Assembly: GCA_016215025.1 (NCBI GenBank)
Contig: JACRMI010000076.1
Coordinates: 1-64,000, forward strand
Origin: Chloroflexota bacterium
Lineage (GTDB): Bacteria > Chloroflexota > Anaerolineae > UBA4142
Reading direction: 5' to 3'
Length of the DNA stretch: 64,000 bases
The position numbers and the translations under genes are program-made. Below the pieces are notes generated by a model. It had not been told where the DNA came from. It was given only the letters and a program-made list of their open reading frames with translations, and made no database searches. This document shows, in pieces, positions 26,281-35,000 of this stretch. Numbering within the stretch: position 1 is the stretch's first letter; every line of letters starts with the position of its first letter.

Positions 26281-26450
26281 GACATTCGCAGACGAATCGC
26301 CACATTGAAGTGGGAGAAAGACTTGTTAGAGAAAGTTCCTCTCAAGTTGGGTTGCCACGCTGGCAATTGCATGAGCCATTGTTCGGCTCTGTCTGTCCGC
26401 GCGGACACTGTTCTTGATTTGAACCAGGCAGGCAATTGCCCTGCCTTTTT
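26281..26450 (+). ncRNA. Structured leader RNA with intrinsic terminator upstream of the HMGL gene (type 1, copy 2)
   Basis: It aligns with the leader at 19221: TTCG-CAGA-CGAA (26285-26296), conserved ATCGCCACATTG and GTGGGAGAAAG, then TTGCC-ACGCT-GGCAA, GAGCC-ATTGTTC-GGCTC, GTCCGCGCGGAC, and a terminator AGGCAGG/CCTGCCT with TTTTT (26426-26450). Two of the stems differ from copy 1 by paired changes (GAGCAA/TTGCTC against GAGCC/GGCTC), good evidence of RNA structure. The gene starts 42 bases later. No T-box or known riboswitch consensus was found. Confidence 0.6.
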
Positions 26451-26491
26451 GTGTTTTACCTTAGCAGCGGCAAGTTCTATAGGAGGCGCAC

Positions 26492-27724
26492 ATGAACCCG
26501 AATGAACCATCGCAGCTGATCTACGATTGGAATGCAGTCCACGAGACATTGACGCCCTCACGCGAGCACGTGCAATTGAACGACGAGACGCTGCGCGATG
26601 GGTTGCAGTCGCCGTCGGTGCGTACGCCCAGCATCGAAGAAAAAATCCAACTGTTGCATTTGATGGATGCGCTCGGCATCGACACCTTGAATATCGGTTT
26701 CCCCGCCGCTGGCCCGGTCTCGGTCGAACATATTACCGCGCTGGCGCGTGAGATTCGTGACCAGCATCTGCGCATTGCCACGAACGTTTCGTGCCGCACG
26801 CTCGTCGCCGATTTCGAACCACTCCTCAAAATTTGCGATGCGGTCGGAATGCCCATCGAAGCGACCGGTTTTATCGGGTCGAGTCCGATTCGCCGCTACG
26901 TCGAAGAGTGGGACCTCCAAACGATGTTGAAAAACATCGAAGACTCGATCACGTTCGTCGTCAAGCATGGTTTGCAAATCATGTTTGTCACCGAAGACAC
27001 GACCCGCGCCGAACCGGAAATCCTGCGTCAACTCTACACCACCGCCATTAACTGCGGCGCAACACGCATTTGCTTTTGCGATACGGTCGGACATGCCACC
27101 CCAGCGGGGGTTACGAATCTGATCGAGTTTGCGAAGGAAATTGTCCAAGCGACCGGCGCACAGGTCGGGATCGATTTTCACGGGCACAACGATCGCGGAT
27201 TCGGTACGCTTAATACGCTCGCGGCAGTCAGCGCCGGAGCGACGCGCATTCACGGGACTGCGCTTGGCATCGGCGAACGCTGCGGCAATGCCTCGATGGA
27301 TCAGTTGTTGGTCAATCTGAAATTGCTGGGATGGATCGACAATGACTTGACCCAACTCAAAGAGTACGTCGAACTGGCTGGGCGCGCGACCGAAACGCCC
27401 ATCCCCGTGAATTATCCGGTTTTCGGCGCGGATGCATTTCGCACGCAATCGGGCGTTCATGCGGCGGCAGTCGTCAAAGCGTTTCGGCGCGGCGAGGATT
27501 GGCTGGCGAATCGCGTTTACTCGGCGGTACCGGCCGACCTATTCGGGTTGAAACAAAGTATCGAAATCGGTCCGATGAGCGGCGAGCACAACGTGCGCTA
27601 TTGGCTGGAGCAGCGAAATATCCCTGTGACCGATGAACTCGTCAAGGCGATTATGGAGGCGGCGCGAAAAGCGCGCCATGTCTTGACAGAAGATAAAGTG
27701 ACCCAAATCGTGAGAGGACATTAA
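26492..27724 (+). CDS. HMGL-like / isopropylmalate-homocitrate synthase family protein
   Basis: A 410-residue TIM-barrel enzyme. The DRE-TIM signature is LNDETLRDGLQSPSV near residue 28, the metal-binding HGHND is near 231, and the family sequence GTALGIGERCGNASMDQLL follows. The C-terminal 100 residues lack the allosteric regulatory domain of classical LeuA, so this looks like a homocitrate or citramalate synthase-like or aldolase-type member. Such enzymes condense an acyl-CoA with a keto acid, or cleave the product. ATG 26492 follows AGGAGG. The gene is followed four bases later by a molybdenum enzyme. Exact substrate unknown; leucine biosynthesis is unlikely because no leuBCD are present. 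Confidence 0.8.
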   Translation: MNPNEPSQLIYDWNAVHETLTPSREHVQLNDETLRDGLQSPSVRTPSIEEKIQLLHLMDALGIDTLNIGFPAAGPVSVEHITALAREIRDQHLRIATNVSCRTLVADFEPLLKICDAVGMPIEATGFIGSSPIRRYVEEWDLQTMLKNIEDSITFVVKHGLQIMFVTEDTTRAEPEILRQLYTTAINCGATRICFCDTVGHATPAGVTNLIEFAKEIVQATGAQVGIDFHGHNDRGFGTLNTLAAVSAGATRIHGTALGIGERCGNASMDQLLVNLKLLGWIDNDLTQLKEYVELAGRATETPIPVNYPVFGADAFRTQSGVHAAAVVKAFRRGEDWLANRVYSAVPADLFGLKQSIEIGPMSGEHNVRYWLEQRNIPVTDELVKAIMEAARKARHVLTEDKVTQIVRGH

Positions 27725-27727
27725 CAG

Positions 27728-29848
27728 ATGAGTACAATTGCATCAAACGAAGAAAAAATAGTTCGCACGAATTGTCGCGGCTGTCACGGCGGCTGCGGCG
27801 TGCTCGTCACCGTCAAGAACGGCGTCATCGACAAGATCGAAGGCGACCCGGAATTTCCGACGAATCACGGAACGCTGTGCAGCAAAGGGCTGGCGTTCAA
27901 ACAACTCGTCTATCATCCGGATCGACTCAAGTACCCGATGAAGCGCATCGGCAAACGCGGCGAAGGCAAATGGGAGCGCATCGGCTGGGACGAAGCGTTC
28001 GATACCATCGGGAAAAAAATTTACAACTATAAAGCCCAGTTCGGAGCCGAATCCATCGTCCTGGCGCAAGGAACCTCGCGCGAGTTTGAATCCTTCCTCT
28101 CGCGCTTTGCCAATCTCCTGGGCACGCCGAACGTAATGGGCGCGGGCTATATGTGCTATCTGTCGCGGGTGGTTACGGCGTTGTCGGTATGTGGCAAGCT
28201 ACCAATTGTCGATTACGAAGGTGACCCCAAGTGTGTCGTCGTTTGGGGCAACAACGTCGTGTGGAACAACGCCGACGAATACACCGGCGAAAATTTGATG
28301 CGTGTCTTGAACGAAGGTTCCAAGCTCATCGTCGTCGATCCGCGACTGACGTATCTCGCTGGACGCGCCGATGTGTGGCTGCAATTGCGACCTGGGACGG
28401 ATACCGCGCTCATGCTCGGGATCGCGAATGTCATCATTCAAGAAGGACTGTACGACAAGGAATTCGTCGCCAGCCATGTCCACGGCTGGGATGACTTTTG
28501 CAAACGCGCCAGCGAATATCCGCTGGACAAGGTCGCGCAGATCACGTGGGTCCCGCAAGACAAAATCGTAGAAGCGGCGCGACTGTTTGCGCAGACCAAG
28601 CCCGCCGCGATTCAATGGGGCGTCGCCATCGAGCAATCAATCAACTGCATCGACAATGACCGCATGTTGATCTATCTCGTCGCGATGACGGGCAACCTTG
28701 ACGCGAAGGGCGGCAACGTTTTCTACACGCCGCCTAAGGCGCAGAACATCGGTCAATTCGCCAAGCACGATGCGTTGACTGCCGAGCAGCGCGCGAAGAT
28801 GTTGGGCGGCGATATTTTCCGACTCGCAGCGCGCATCAACGTCATTACGCCCAAGATGGTGTGGAATGCAATTCTCAATGGCGAGCCGTACCAAGTCAAA
28901 GCGATGATGATTCACGGCTCGAATCCGGTCGTCACGCGCGAGAATGCCCAAGAAGTGTACAAAGCATTGAACGCCGTCGAATTTCTCACCGTCTCCGATT
29001 TCTTTATGACGCCAACGGCGGAGCTGGCGGATTTTGTTTTGCCTGCCGCGACCTGGCTCGAAGCCGATTATTTGGGTGGATTCTTTTTCCGACACGGGTA
29101 CATTTTCCCGCGCAAGAAAATTGTGCAGATCGGCGAGTGCAAATCCGATTTTGAAATGTTCCACGAATTCGGCAAGCGCGTGGGACAAGAAGACTGGGAA
29201 GAAAACGTCGAAGGCGATCTGGATGCGATTCTCAAACCCGCGGGTTTGAGCTGGCAAACGGTCAAGGACTTGCCGTTCTTGCGCGGTCCCGTCAATTATC
29301 TCAAGCACGAGAAGAAAGGATTTTCCACGCCGACGAAAAAAGTCGAGTTCTCTTCGACGATTCTCGAACAGTTGAATTACGATCCGCTGCCCACATTCAA
29401 AGAAGTTCCCGAAAGTCCGGTCAGTCGTCCGGAAATGCTGGACGAATATCCGTACATTCTCATCACGGGCGCGCGCACGCCGGTCTTTTTCCATTCGGAG
29501 CATCGCATGGTGCCGTGGCTGCGCGAACTCCAGCCCGATCCGATTGTCGAACTGCATCCCGAAACCGCCGCAAAACACGCGATCAAGGATGGCGACTGGG
29601 TCTATATCCAATCGCCGCGCGGAAAAATCAAACAGCGTGCCAAGCTGACGACTGGCATCGACAAGCGCGTGGTGGCGATTCAACACGGTTGGTGGTTCCC
29701 CGAAGTGAAAACGCCGGATCACGGCTGGGACATTTCCAATTCGAACATCCTGACCGATAACGATCCCAAAGGTTTGGATGCGGCGATGGGCGCAAGCAAT
29801 CTGCGCGTTTTGCTGTGCAACATTTCTCGCGCCGAGGAGAAAAAATAG
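27728..29848 (+). CDS. Molybdopterin oxidoreductase, bis-MGD catalytic subunit (DMSO reductase family)
   Basis: A 706-residue cytoplasmic enzyme. An N-terminal [4Fe-4S] motif CRGCHGGC (C16, C19, C23) with C51 in LCSKG leads the molybdopterin domain. The molydop-binding C-terminal domain starts around residue 570 (YPYILITGARTPVFFHSEHRM). Cys143 (GAGYMCYLS) is the likely Mo ligand by position. There is no Tat signal, so it acts in the cytoplasm. Layout and size are like acetylene hydratase, but from memory that enzyme has Asp after its second cluster Cys, where this protein has His20, so the same reaction is doubtful. The next gene is a four-cluster ferredoxin subunit. Its reaction probably belongs to degradation of an organic acid imported by the Liv system (inference). 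Confidence 0.87.
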   Translation: MSTIASNEEKIVRTNCRGCHGGCGVLVTVKNGVIDKIEGDPEFPTNHGTLCSKGLAFKQLVYHPDRLKYPMKRIGKRGEGKWERIGWDEAFDTIGKKIYNYKAQFGAESIVLAQGTSREFESFLSRFANLLGTPNVMGAGYMCYLSRVVTALSVCGKLPIVDYEGDPKCVVVWGNNVVWNNADEYTGENLMRVLNEGSKLIVVDPRLTYLAGRADVWLQLRPGTDTALMLGIANVIIQEGLYDKEFVASHVHGWDDFCKRASEYPLDKVAQITWVPQDKIVEAARLFAQTKPAAIQWGVAIEQSINCIDNDRMLIYLVAMTGNLDAKGGNVFYTPPKAQNIGQFAKHDALTAEQRAKMLGGDIFRLAARINVITPKMVWNAILNGEPYQVKAMMIHGSNPVVTRENAQEVYKALNAVEFLTVSDFFMTPTAELADFVLPAATWLEADYLGGFFFRHGYIFPRKKIVQIGECKSDFEMFHEFGKRVGQEDWEENVEGDLDAILKPAGLSWQTVKDLPFLRGPVNYLKHEKKGFSTPTKKVEFSSTILEQLNYDPLPTFKEVPESPVSRPEMLDEYPYILITGARTPVFFHSEHRMVPWLRELQPDPIVELHPETAAKHAIKDGDWVYIQSPRGKIKQRAKLTTGIDKRVVAIQHGWWFPEVKTPDHGWDISNSNILTDNDPKGLDAAMGASNLRVLLCNISRAEEKK

Positions 29849-29850
29849 TT

Positions 29851-29917
29851 GTCACTCAGCGAAGCGAAGAGTCTCGTTCTTCAGACAAGCGAGATGCTTC
29901 GCTCCGCTCAGCATGAC
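29851..29917. repeat. Palindromic repeat of the GTCATTCTGAGCGGAG family, degenerate copy
   Basis: Imperfect inverted repeat starting GTCACTCAGCGAAGCG and ending CGCTCCGCTCAGCATGAC, between the molybdenum enzyme and its ferredoxin gene. Related copies occur at 39571 and 50841. It lies within an operon, so it is probably transcribed as a hairpin. Confidence 0.75.
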
Positions 29918-29940
29918 ACAGGAGTTGAGGAGAAGAAATC

Positions 29941-30441
29941 ATGGTGAAAGAATATGCGATGGCAATTGATTTGACGCGATGCTGCGGTTGTCTGTCGTGT
30001 TCGGTCGCGTGCAAGCAAGAACATGATCTGCCGGTGGGGCCGCAGTGGATCACGGTGTATCGCAACGATCCACAAATCATCGACGGCAAGCCGCAATTGC
30101 GGTACACGGTGACGCATTGTATGCACTGTCATGAACCCAATTGTATGGAAGCGTGTCCTGAAAATGCGATCAGTCGGCGCGCGGATGGCGTCATATTGAT
30201 CGATGAAGATATTTGCAACGGCTGTCGCATGTGCATGGAGGCATGTTCCTTCGGCGTGATTCAATTTGACGAGGAAAGCGGACACGCGCAAAAATGCGAT
30301 CTCTGCGTCGATCGGCTCGACAAGGGCAAACAACCGGCGTGCGCGTCGGCGTGCATCAGCCATTGCATTTATGCCGGTGAAGTGGCGGACGTTGCGAAGA
30401 AGGTTGGCAACAATCGATTGATGCTGTGGTACAAGGCATAG
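29941..30441 (+). CDS. Four-cluster ferredoxin subunit of the molybdenum enzyme (DmsB/HybA-like)
   Basis: A 166-residue iron-sulfur protein with four Cys groups: CCGCLSCSVAC, CMHCHEPNCMEAC, CNGCRMCMEAC and CDLCVDRLDKGKQPACASAC. This is the pattern of electron-transfer subunits of DMSO reductase-type complexes. It should pass electrons between the catalytic subunit encoded upstream and a soluble or membrane acceptor. There is no membrane anchor or NrfD-type gene in the operon. ATG 29941 follows GAGGAGAAG. Confidence 0.9.
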   Translation: MVKEYAMAIDLTRCCGCLSCSVACKQEHDLPVGPQWITVYRNDPQIIDGKPQLRYTVTHCMHCHEPNCMEACPENAISRRADGVILIDEDICNGCRMCMEACSFGVIQFDEESGHAQKCDLCVDRLDKGKQPACASACISHCIYAGEVADVAKKVGNNRLMLWYKA

Positions 30442-30527
30442 GAGTATCCGGAGAAACCCGTTTTCTCGGTGTCCAGACGCAAAATACATTGCAAGTGTTC
30501 AGAAAACGAGTTTCTGGTAAGCAGGAG
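30440..30527. repeat. Inverted repeat, GAGAAACCCGTTTTCTCGG type
   Basis: The gap between the ferredoxin gene and livG holds two arms, GAGAAACCCGTTTTCTCGG (about 30452) and its imperfect inverse GTTCAGAAAACGAGTTTCTGG (about 30497). The arms can fold on themselves or with each other. No gene here. Confidence 0.55.
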
Positions 30528-30532
30528 ATTGA

Positions 30533-31351
30533 GTGGAAGTTGAAAAACAAGCCCGAATAAAAATCGATCATATCTCGCTGAGCTTTGGCGGAGTTCGCTC
30601 GCTGTCGAACGTGAGTCTCGAAATACGCGATCACGAAATCTTGGCGATCATCGGACCGAACGGCGCGGGCAAGACGGCGCTGCTCAATTGCATCAATGGT
30701 TTTTACAAACCGCAGCTGGGCGAGATTTACTTTGACCGGCAAAAGATCACGCGCATGAGACCCGACAAGTTGGCCAAGTTGGGTATTGCGCGCACCTTTC
30801 AGAACATCGAGTTGTATGCGGGGCTGAATACGCAAGACAACATCATGGCGGCGCGACACGTTCTGATGCGACAGAACTTGGCGATGGGCGCGCTCTTTTT
30901 CGGCTGGGCGCTGCGCGAAGAGAGCCAGCATCGCCAGACCGTCGAAGAGATCATCGATTTTTTGGAAATCGCGCCAATCCGCAAAAAGGTCGTCGGCGTG
31001 TTGCCGTATGGAATGCGTAAACGCGTTGAACTGGGACGAGCGTTGGCGCTCGAACCGAAAGTTTTGCTGCTCGACGAGCCGATGGCGGGGATGAACCTCG
31101 AAGAAAAGGAAGACATCGCGCGCTTCATCCTCGATATTTACGAAGGACAGGGAGCTACGTATCCGGATACTCCGGTCCTGCGCGATGGCATTCGTTCGGT
31201 CGTGTTGGTGGAACACGATATGGGAGTGGTGATGGATATTGCCGATCGGATTATTGTGCTCGACTTTGGAGAAAAAATTGCTGAAGGTACGCCCGCCGAA
31301 ATCAAGTCGAATCCGAAAGTGATTAGTGCATACCTGGGAAAGGAACAGTAG
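30533..31351 (+). CDS. Branched-chain amino acid-type ABC transporter ATPase (LivG-like)
   Basis: A 272-residue ATPase with Walker A GPNGAGKT, LivG-type FQNIELYAGLNTQDNI, a signature region PYGMRKRVELGRAL that departs from LSGGQ as usual for LivG, and Walker B LLLDEPMAGMN. The C-terminal HDMGVVMDIADRI is standard. Start is GTG 30533, after a GGAGATTGA site. It works with the LivF-like ATPase immediately downstream and the LivH/LivM permeases after the ligase gene. Family substrates include many organic acids and amides, not only amino acids. Confidence 0.88.
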   Translation: MEVEKQARIKIDHISLSFGGVRSLSNVSLEIRDHEILAIIGPNGAGKTALLNCINGFYKPQLGEIYFDRQKITRMRPDKLAKLGIARTFQNIELYAGLNTQDNIMAARHVLMRQNLAMGALFFGWALREESQHRQTVEEIIDFLEIAPIRKKVVGVLPYGMRKRVELGRALALEPKVLLLDEPMAGMNLEEKEDIARFILDIYEGQGATYPDTPVLRDGIRSVVLVEHDMGVVMDIADRIIVLDFGEKIAEGTPAEIKSNPKVISAYLGKEQ

Positions 31352-31357
31352 GTACCG

Positions 31358-32152
31358 ATGCTCAAGGTCAATGGTATCGATGTGGCGTACATGAAAGTGA
31401 TTCAGGTGTTGCGCGGCGTGTCGCTAGAAGCGCCGGATGGCAAGATCGTCGCCTTACTCGGAGCAAATGGTGCGGGCAAAACAACTACGCTCAGAGCCAT
31501 CTCCGGAATGCTGCGCACGGAACAAGGCGCGATCACCGACGGAGTGATCGAATTTGACAGCAAGCGAATAGACGGTCAAGGACCTGAAGCAATCGCGGCG
31601 ATGGGTATTAGTCAGGCGATGGAAGGACGTCGAGTTCTTCAGCACCTGAGCGTGGAAGAGAATCTCATGGTCGGCGCTTATTGCCGCAATGACCGGGCTG
31701 AAATCAAAAAAGATTTAGAGATGGTCTTTACGTGGTTTCCGCGAATCAAAGAACGCCGTCGCCAAACCAGTGGTTATTTGTCCGGCGGTGAACAGCAAAT
31801 GCTCGTAATTGGACGCGCGCTGATGGCACGTCCGAAACTGATGCTGTTGGACGAACCTTCACTCGGACTCGCGCCGCTGCTCGTGCAAGAAATCTATGAA
31901 ATCATCCAGCGAATCAACGTCGAACGAAAAATGACGATTCTCGTGGTAGAGCAAAATGTGAACGCGGCTTTGGGCATCGCGCATTACGGTTACGTGATGG
32001 AGAACGGTCGCGTGGTTTTGGAAGGATCACCGGATCAATTGAAAGAAAATCCCGATGTTCGGGAATTTTACATGGGGCTATCGGTGGCAGGTGCGGAAAA
32101 GCATTACCGCGATGTGAAACACTATCGCCGCCGAAAGAAATGGCTTGCCTAA
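31358..32152 (+). CDS. Branched-chain amino acid-type ABC transporter ATPase (LivF-like)
   Basis: A 264-residue ATPase: Walker A GANGAGKTT, GISQAMEGRRVLQHLSVEEN, signature LSGGEQQM, Walker B LMLLDEPSLGLAP. It has a basic C-terminal tail (HYRRRKKWLA) longer than usual for LivF, possibly an added segment because the next gene starts inside its stop codon. ATG 31358 is 6 bases after livG. Confidence 0.88.
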   Translation: MLKVNGIDVAYMKVIQVLRGVSLEAPDGKIVALLGANGAGKTTTLRAISGMLRTEQGAITDGVIEFDSKRIDGQGPEAIAAMGISQAMEGRRVLQHLSVEENLMVGAYCRNDRAEIKKDLEMVFTWFPRIKERRRQTSGYLSGGEQQMLVIGRALMARPKLMLLDEPSLGLAPLLVQEIYEIIQRINVERKMTILVVEQNVNAALGIAHYGYVMENGRVVLEGSPDQLKENPDVREFYMGLSVAGAEKHYRDVKHYRRRKKWLA

Positions 32153-34059
32153 TGAACGATACCTTCCCCAAGTTACTCAAGCACAATTCGGATACGTACG
32201 GCGACAAACGTCGAGCCATGCGCCACAAACAAAAGGGCATTTGGCAGCCGTTGACCTGGAAAGATTACTACCAAAGCGTGAAATACCTCGCCCTCGGTTT
32301 GCGGTGTATCGGATTTGCCGAGGGAGACAAGCTGCTTATCGTCGGACAAAATGCGCCGCAGTGGTATTTCGCCGCGTTGGCTGCCCAGGCAAATCATGGC
32401 GTCGCCGTGGGCGTCCATCCCGACCTGACAGCCGCCGAAGTCAAATTCATCGCCGAAAATTCCGGAGCCAGATTCGCTTTGGTGCAAGACGAAGAGCAAG
32501 TGGACAAGTTTGCCGAAATCAAAGTGGAGCTTGCTCTGCTCAAAAAAGTGATCTATTGGAATTACAAAGGGCTGGCGCACTACCACGATCCAATGCTGAT
32601 GGGCTATCGAGAACTTGTACAACTCGGCGAGCAATTCGATAAGGAACATCCGGATCGCTTTGAGCAGAATGTGGCAAGTGGCAAGGCGAGTGACACTTGC
32701 ACGATCATCTACACGTCGGGGACAACCGATGCTGCGCCCAAGGGCGTCGTCCATACATTTCAATCGCTCACAACCGCCGCCGAAAATCTGTTGCGCGTCG
32801 ATCCTTGGAAGGCGCGTGATAATGTCGTGCCATCGGCGTCACCTTCATCGATGATGGGACAATGCGTTGGCATTGCGTGTCATCTGCTCTCGACCTGTAC
32901 CTTGAACTTTGCCGAAGCCCCCGAAACCTATCAACGAGATGCGAAAGAAATTCGCCCCAGCATCGTAGTGCATGGCGCGCGCTATTGGGAGAGCCAATCC
33001 AGCCGCGTCGAGGCGCGAATGCTTGGCTCTGATCCGCTCAAGAAATTTTTCTTTCGTTCACTCATGCCGATTGGTTATCAGATCGCCGAGGCAAAGGATC
33101 GAAAACAAAAGCCGAATCTCTTCAAACGATTACTCAATGCGGTTGCGGAAAAAATTCTATTGACGCCGATCAAGACGAGTCTGGGTTTATCGAACGCAAG
33201 AATCTGTTATTCCTCCGGAGCACTTCTCTCCTCGAATGCGGTCAAGTTCTACCATGCGCTCAATCTACCACTCAAAAATCTTTACGGCACAACCGAAACC
33301 GGATTTCTGACCACGGCAAATAACGACGACGTTCGTTCCGATACAGTCGGCACGGTCCTCCAAGGAACAGAGTTGAAAGTAACCGGTGACGGTGAATGGG
33401 TGTTTCGTTGTGGTAGCATGTTCGTCGGTTATTACAACGACCCAGCCGCCACAACTCAAGTACTCAAAGACGGATGGTTCCACAGTGGCGACAGTGGTTT
33501 CGTCCGAGAGGACGGTCACCTTGTCTTTGCAGATCGACTGTCCGATATTGTGAAATTGGCGAGCGGTGAGAAATTAAATCCCCAAGCCATTGAGAGTCAA
33601 CTGCGAACGAATCCTTTTATCGAAGATGCCTGGGTTCTTGCGGGACCTGACGGGGTTTATGCGTCGGCAATCATTGTCATTCACTATCGCAACGTCAGTC
33701 GCTGGGCGGGACAGCGAAAAGTGGCTCATACTTCTTTCGCCGACCTCTCGCAAAAGGCAGAGGTTTATGAATTGGTGAGACAATCCATCGAGCGCGTAAA
33801 TTCCAGTTTGCCATCGGGTGCCAGGATCAAACGATTCGTCAATCTGCACAAAGAATTCGATCCTGACGAAGGTGAGTTGACCAGAAATCGTCAATTGAGA
33901 AGGCGATTTCTGCAAGAACGGTACCGCGAATTGTCCAACGCCATCTACTCCGACAAGACCGGTGTGTCTATCGAAGCGCGCGTTGATCGTCGCGATGGAC
34001 GAACGACGACGACAAAGACGAGTGTTACCATTGCCCAAGTAGAGGGAGCAACAGCATGA
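32152..34059 (+). CDS. AMP-dependent acyl-CoA synthetase (long-chain/FadD15-like)
   Basis: A 635-residue acyl-adenylate-forming enzyme that activates a carboxylic acid with ATP and CoA. Motifs: P-loop IIYTSGTTDAAPKG, NLYGTTETGFLT, GWFHSGDSGF and the hinge DRLSDIVKLASGEKLNP. ATG 32152 overlaps the livF stop (TAATG); an ATG 12 bases earlier is in frame. The stop overlaps livH by four bases. Its place inside the Liv importer operon strongly suggests that the imported substrate is a carboxylate activated on entry (inference). Confidence 0.87.
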   Translation: MNDTFPKLLKHNSDTYGDKRRAMRHKQKGIWQPLTWKDYYQSVKYLALGLRCIGFAEGDKLLIVGQNAPQWYFAALAAQANHGVAVGVHPDLTAAEVKFIAENSGARFALVQDEEQVDKFAEIKVELALLKKVIYWNYKGLAHYHDPMLMGYRELVQLGEQFDKEHPDRFEQNVASGKASDTCTIIYTSGTTDAAPKGVVHTFQSLTTAAENLLRVDPWKARDNVVPSASPSSMMGQCVGIACHLLSTCTLNFAEAPETYQRDAKEIRPSIVVHGARYWESQSSRVEARMLGSDPLKKFFFRSLMPIGYQIAEAKDRKQKPNLFKRLLNAVAEKILLTPIKTSLGLSNARICYSSGALLSSNAVKFYHALNLPLKNLYGTTETGFLTTANNDDVRSDTVGTVLQGTELKVTGDGEWVFRCGSMFVGYYNDPAATTQVLKDGWFHSGDSGFVREDGHLVFADRLSDIVKLASGEKLNPQAIESQLRTNPFIEDAWVLAGPDGVYASAIIVIHYRNVSRWAGQRKVAHTSFADLSQKAEVYELVRQSIERVNSSLPSGARIKRFVNLHKEFDPDEGELTRNRQLRRRFLQERYRELSNAIYSDKTGVSIEARVDRRDGRTTTTKTSVTIAQVEGATA

Positions 34060-34943
34060 CTTTTTTTCTGCAATTGGTCGTAACGGGCGCTGCCCTCGGC
34101 ATGGTGTATGCGCTAATCGGAATCGGTTTTGTCATCATCCTCAAGTGTTCGCAAGCGTTTAACATCGCCCAGGGACATTTTGTGATGATCGGTGGCTATC
34201 TCGGCTACACTTTCTTGGTCATGTTCAATCTGCCAATTTGGGCAAGCCTCGTGTGCGCGATACTCATCGCGATGGTCATGGGCTTGGCGATTGAACGTTT
34301 CAGCTTGCGTCCACTCGTTGGTCAGCCAGAGCTTGCCGTCATTATGATGACGATTGCTCTGTCAAGCATGTTGGAAGGCGCCGCCACGTTCATTTGGGGC
34401 GGACAGTACAAAACCTATCACGGTGTGTTGCCGAGCTTTACACTAAAGGTTGGAGAAATATCCGTTCCGCCAGAATCGTTGATTGGACTGGTCGTGTCTC
34501 TGGTTGTCGTCGTAATTCTTTTGCTTTTCTTCAACTATACCAAATTCGGACTGGCGATGCGTGCGACGGCTGAAGATCTCAAAGTCGTGCAGAGTCTTGG
34601 AATCAAAGCGACTTCAGTTTTCGCGGTATCGTGGATGATCGCCTGCGTCGTCGGCGTCCTCGGCGGAATCCTCCTGGGTGCAGTATCGGGCGCGATGGTT
34701 GGACTCTCGCAGATTGGCTTGAAAGCATTCGCCGTGGTGTTATTGGGTGGAGCGAACTCGATAGGTGGAGCGATTCTTGCGGGGATCATTCTCGGTGTGT
34801 TGGAGAATGTCGCAGCGGGATACCTCGATCCGTTGTTGCCGGGAGGCGGGCTGGCGAACGTCTTTCCATTTGTCATCATCATTCTCGTTCTCATTTTCAG
34901 ACCGTACGGCTTGTTTGGTTTGAGACGGATTGAAAGAATCTAA
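34056..34943 (+). CDS. Branched-chain amino acid-type ABC transporter permease (LivH-like)
   Basis: A 295-residue permease with about eight hydrophobic helices. Typical LivH segments are ALIGIGFVIILKCSQAFNIA, RPLVGQPELAVIMMTIALS, MRATAEDLKVVQSLGIK and the C-terminal FRPYGLFG. ATG 34056 overlaps the previous stop by four bases (ATGA) and has GGGAGCAAC upstream. Forms the channel with LivM. Confidence 0.9.
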   Translation: MTFFLQLVVTGAALGMVYALIGIGFVIILKCSQAFNIAQGHFVMIGGYLGYTFLVMFNLPIWASLVCAILIAMVMGLAIERFSLRPLVGQPELAVIMMTIALSSMLEGAATFIWGGQYKTYHGVLPSFTLKVGEISVPPESLIGLVVSLVVVVILLLFFNYTKFGLAMRATAEDLKVVQSLGIKATSVFAVSWMIACVVGVLGGILLGAVSGAMVGLSQIGLKAFAVVLLGGANSIGGAILAGIILGVLENVAAGYLDPLLPGGGLANVFPFVIIILVLIFRPYGLFGLRRIERI

Positions 34944-34945
34944 GC

Positions 34946-34988
34946 AGTGAACAGTGAACAGTTCATTCGTTACTGGTGACTGTTCACT
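34946..34988. repeat. Short inverted repeat between livH and livM
   Basis: Arms AGTGAACAGT (34946-34955) and ACTGTTCACT (34979-34988), with another AGTGAACAGT-like copy between. This palindrome splits the otherwise tightly packed livHM pair and blurs the livM start. Confidence 0.6.
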
Positions 34989-35000
34989 GACGACTGGGGG

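Noticed and set aside
26281..26450. T-box or cobalamin riboswitch before the HMGL and transporter genes
   Set aside because: No TGGNACCGCG T-box sequence and no B12 box (AGCCAGGAGACCTGCC-like) is present; the CCGCGCGG piece is part of a different hairpin.
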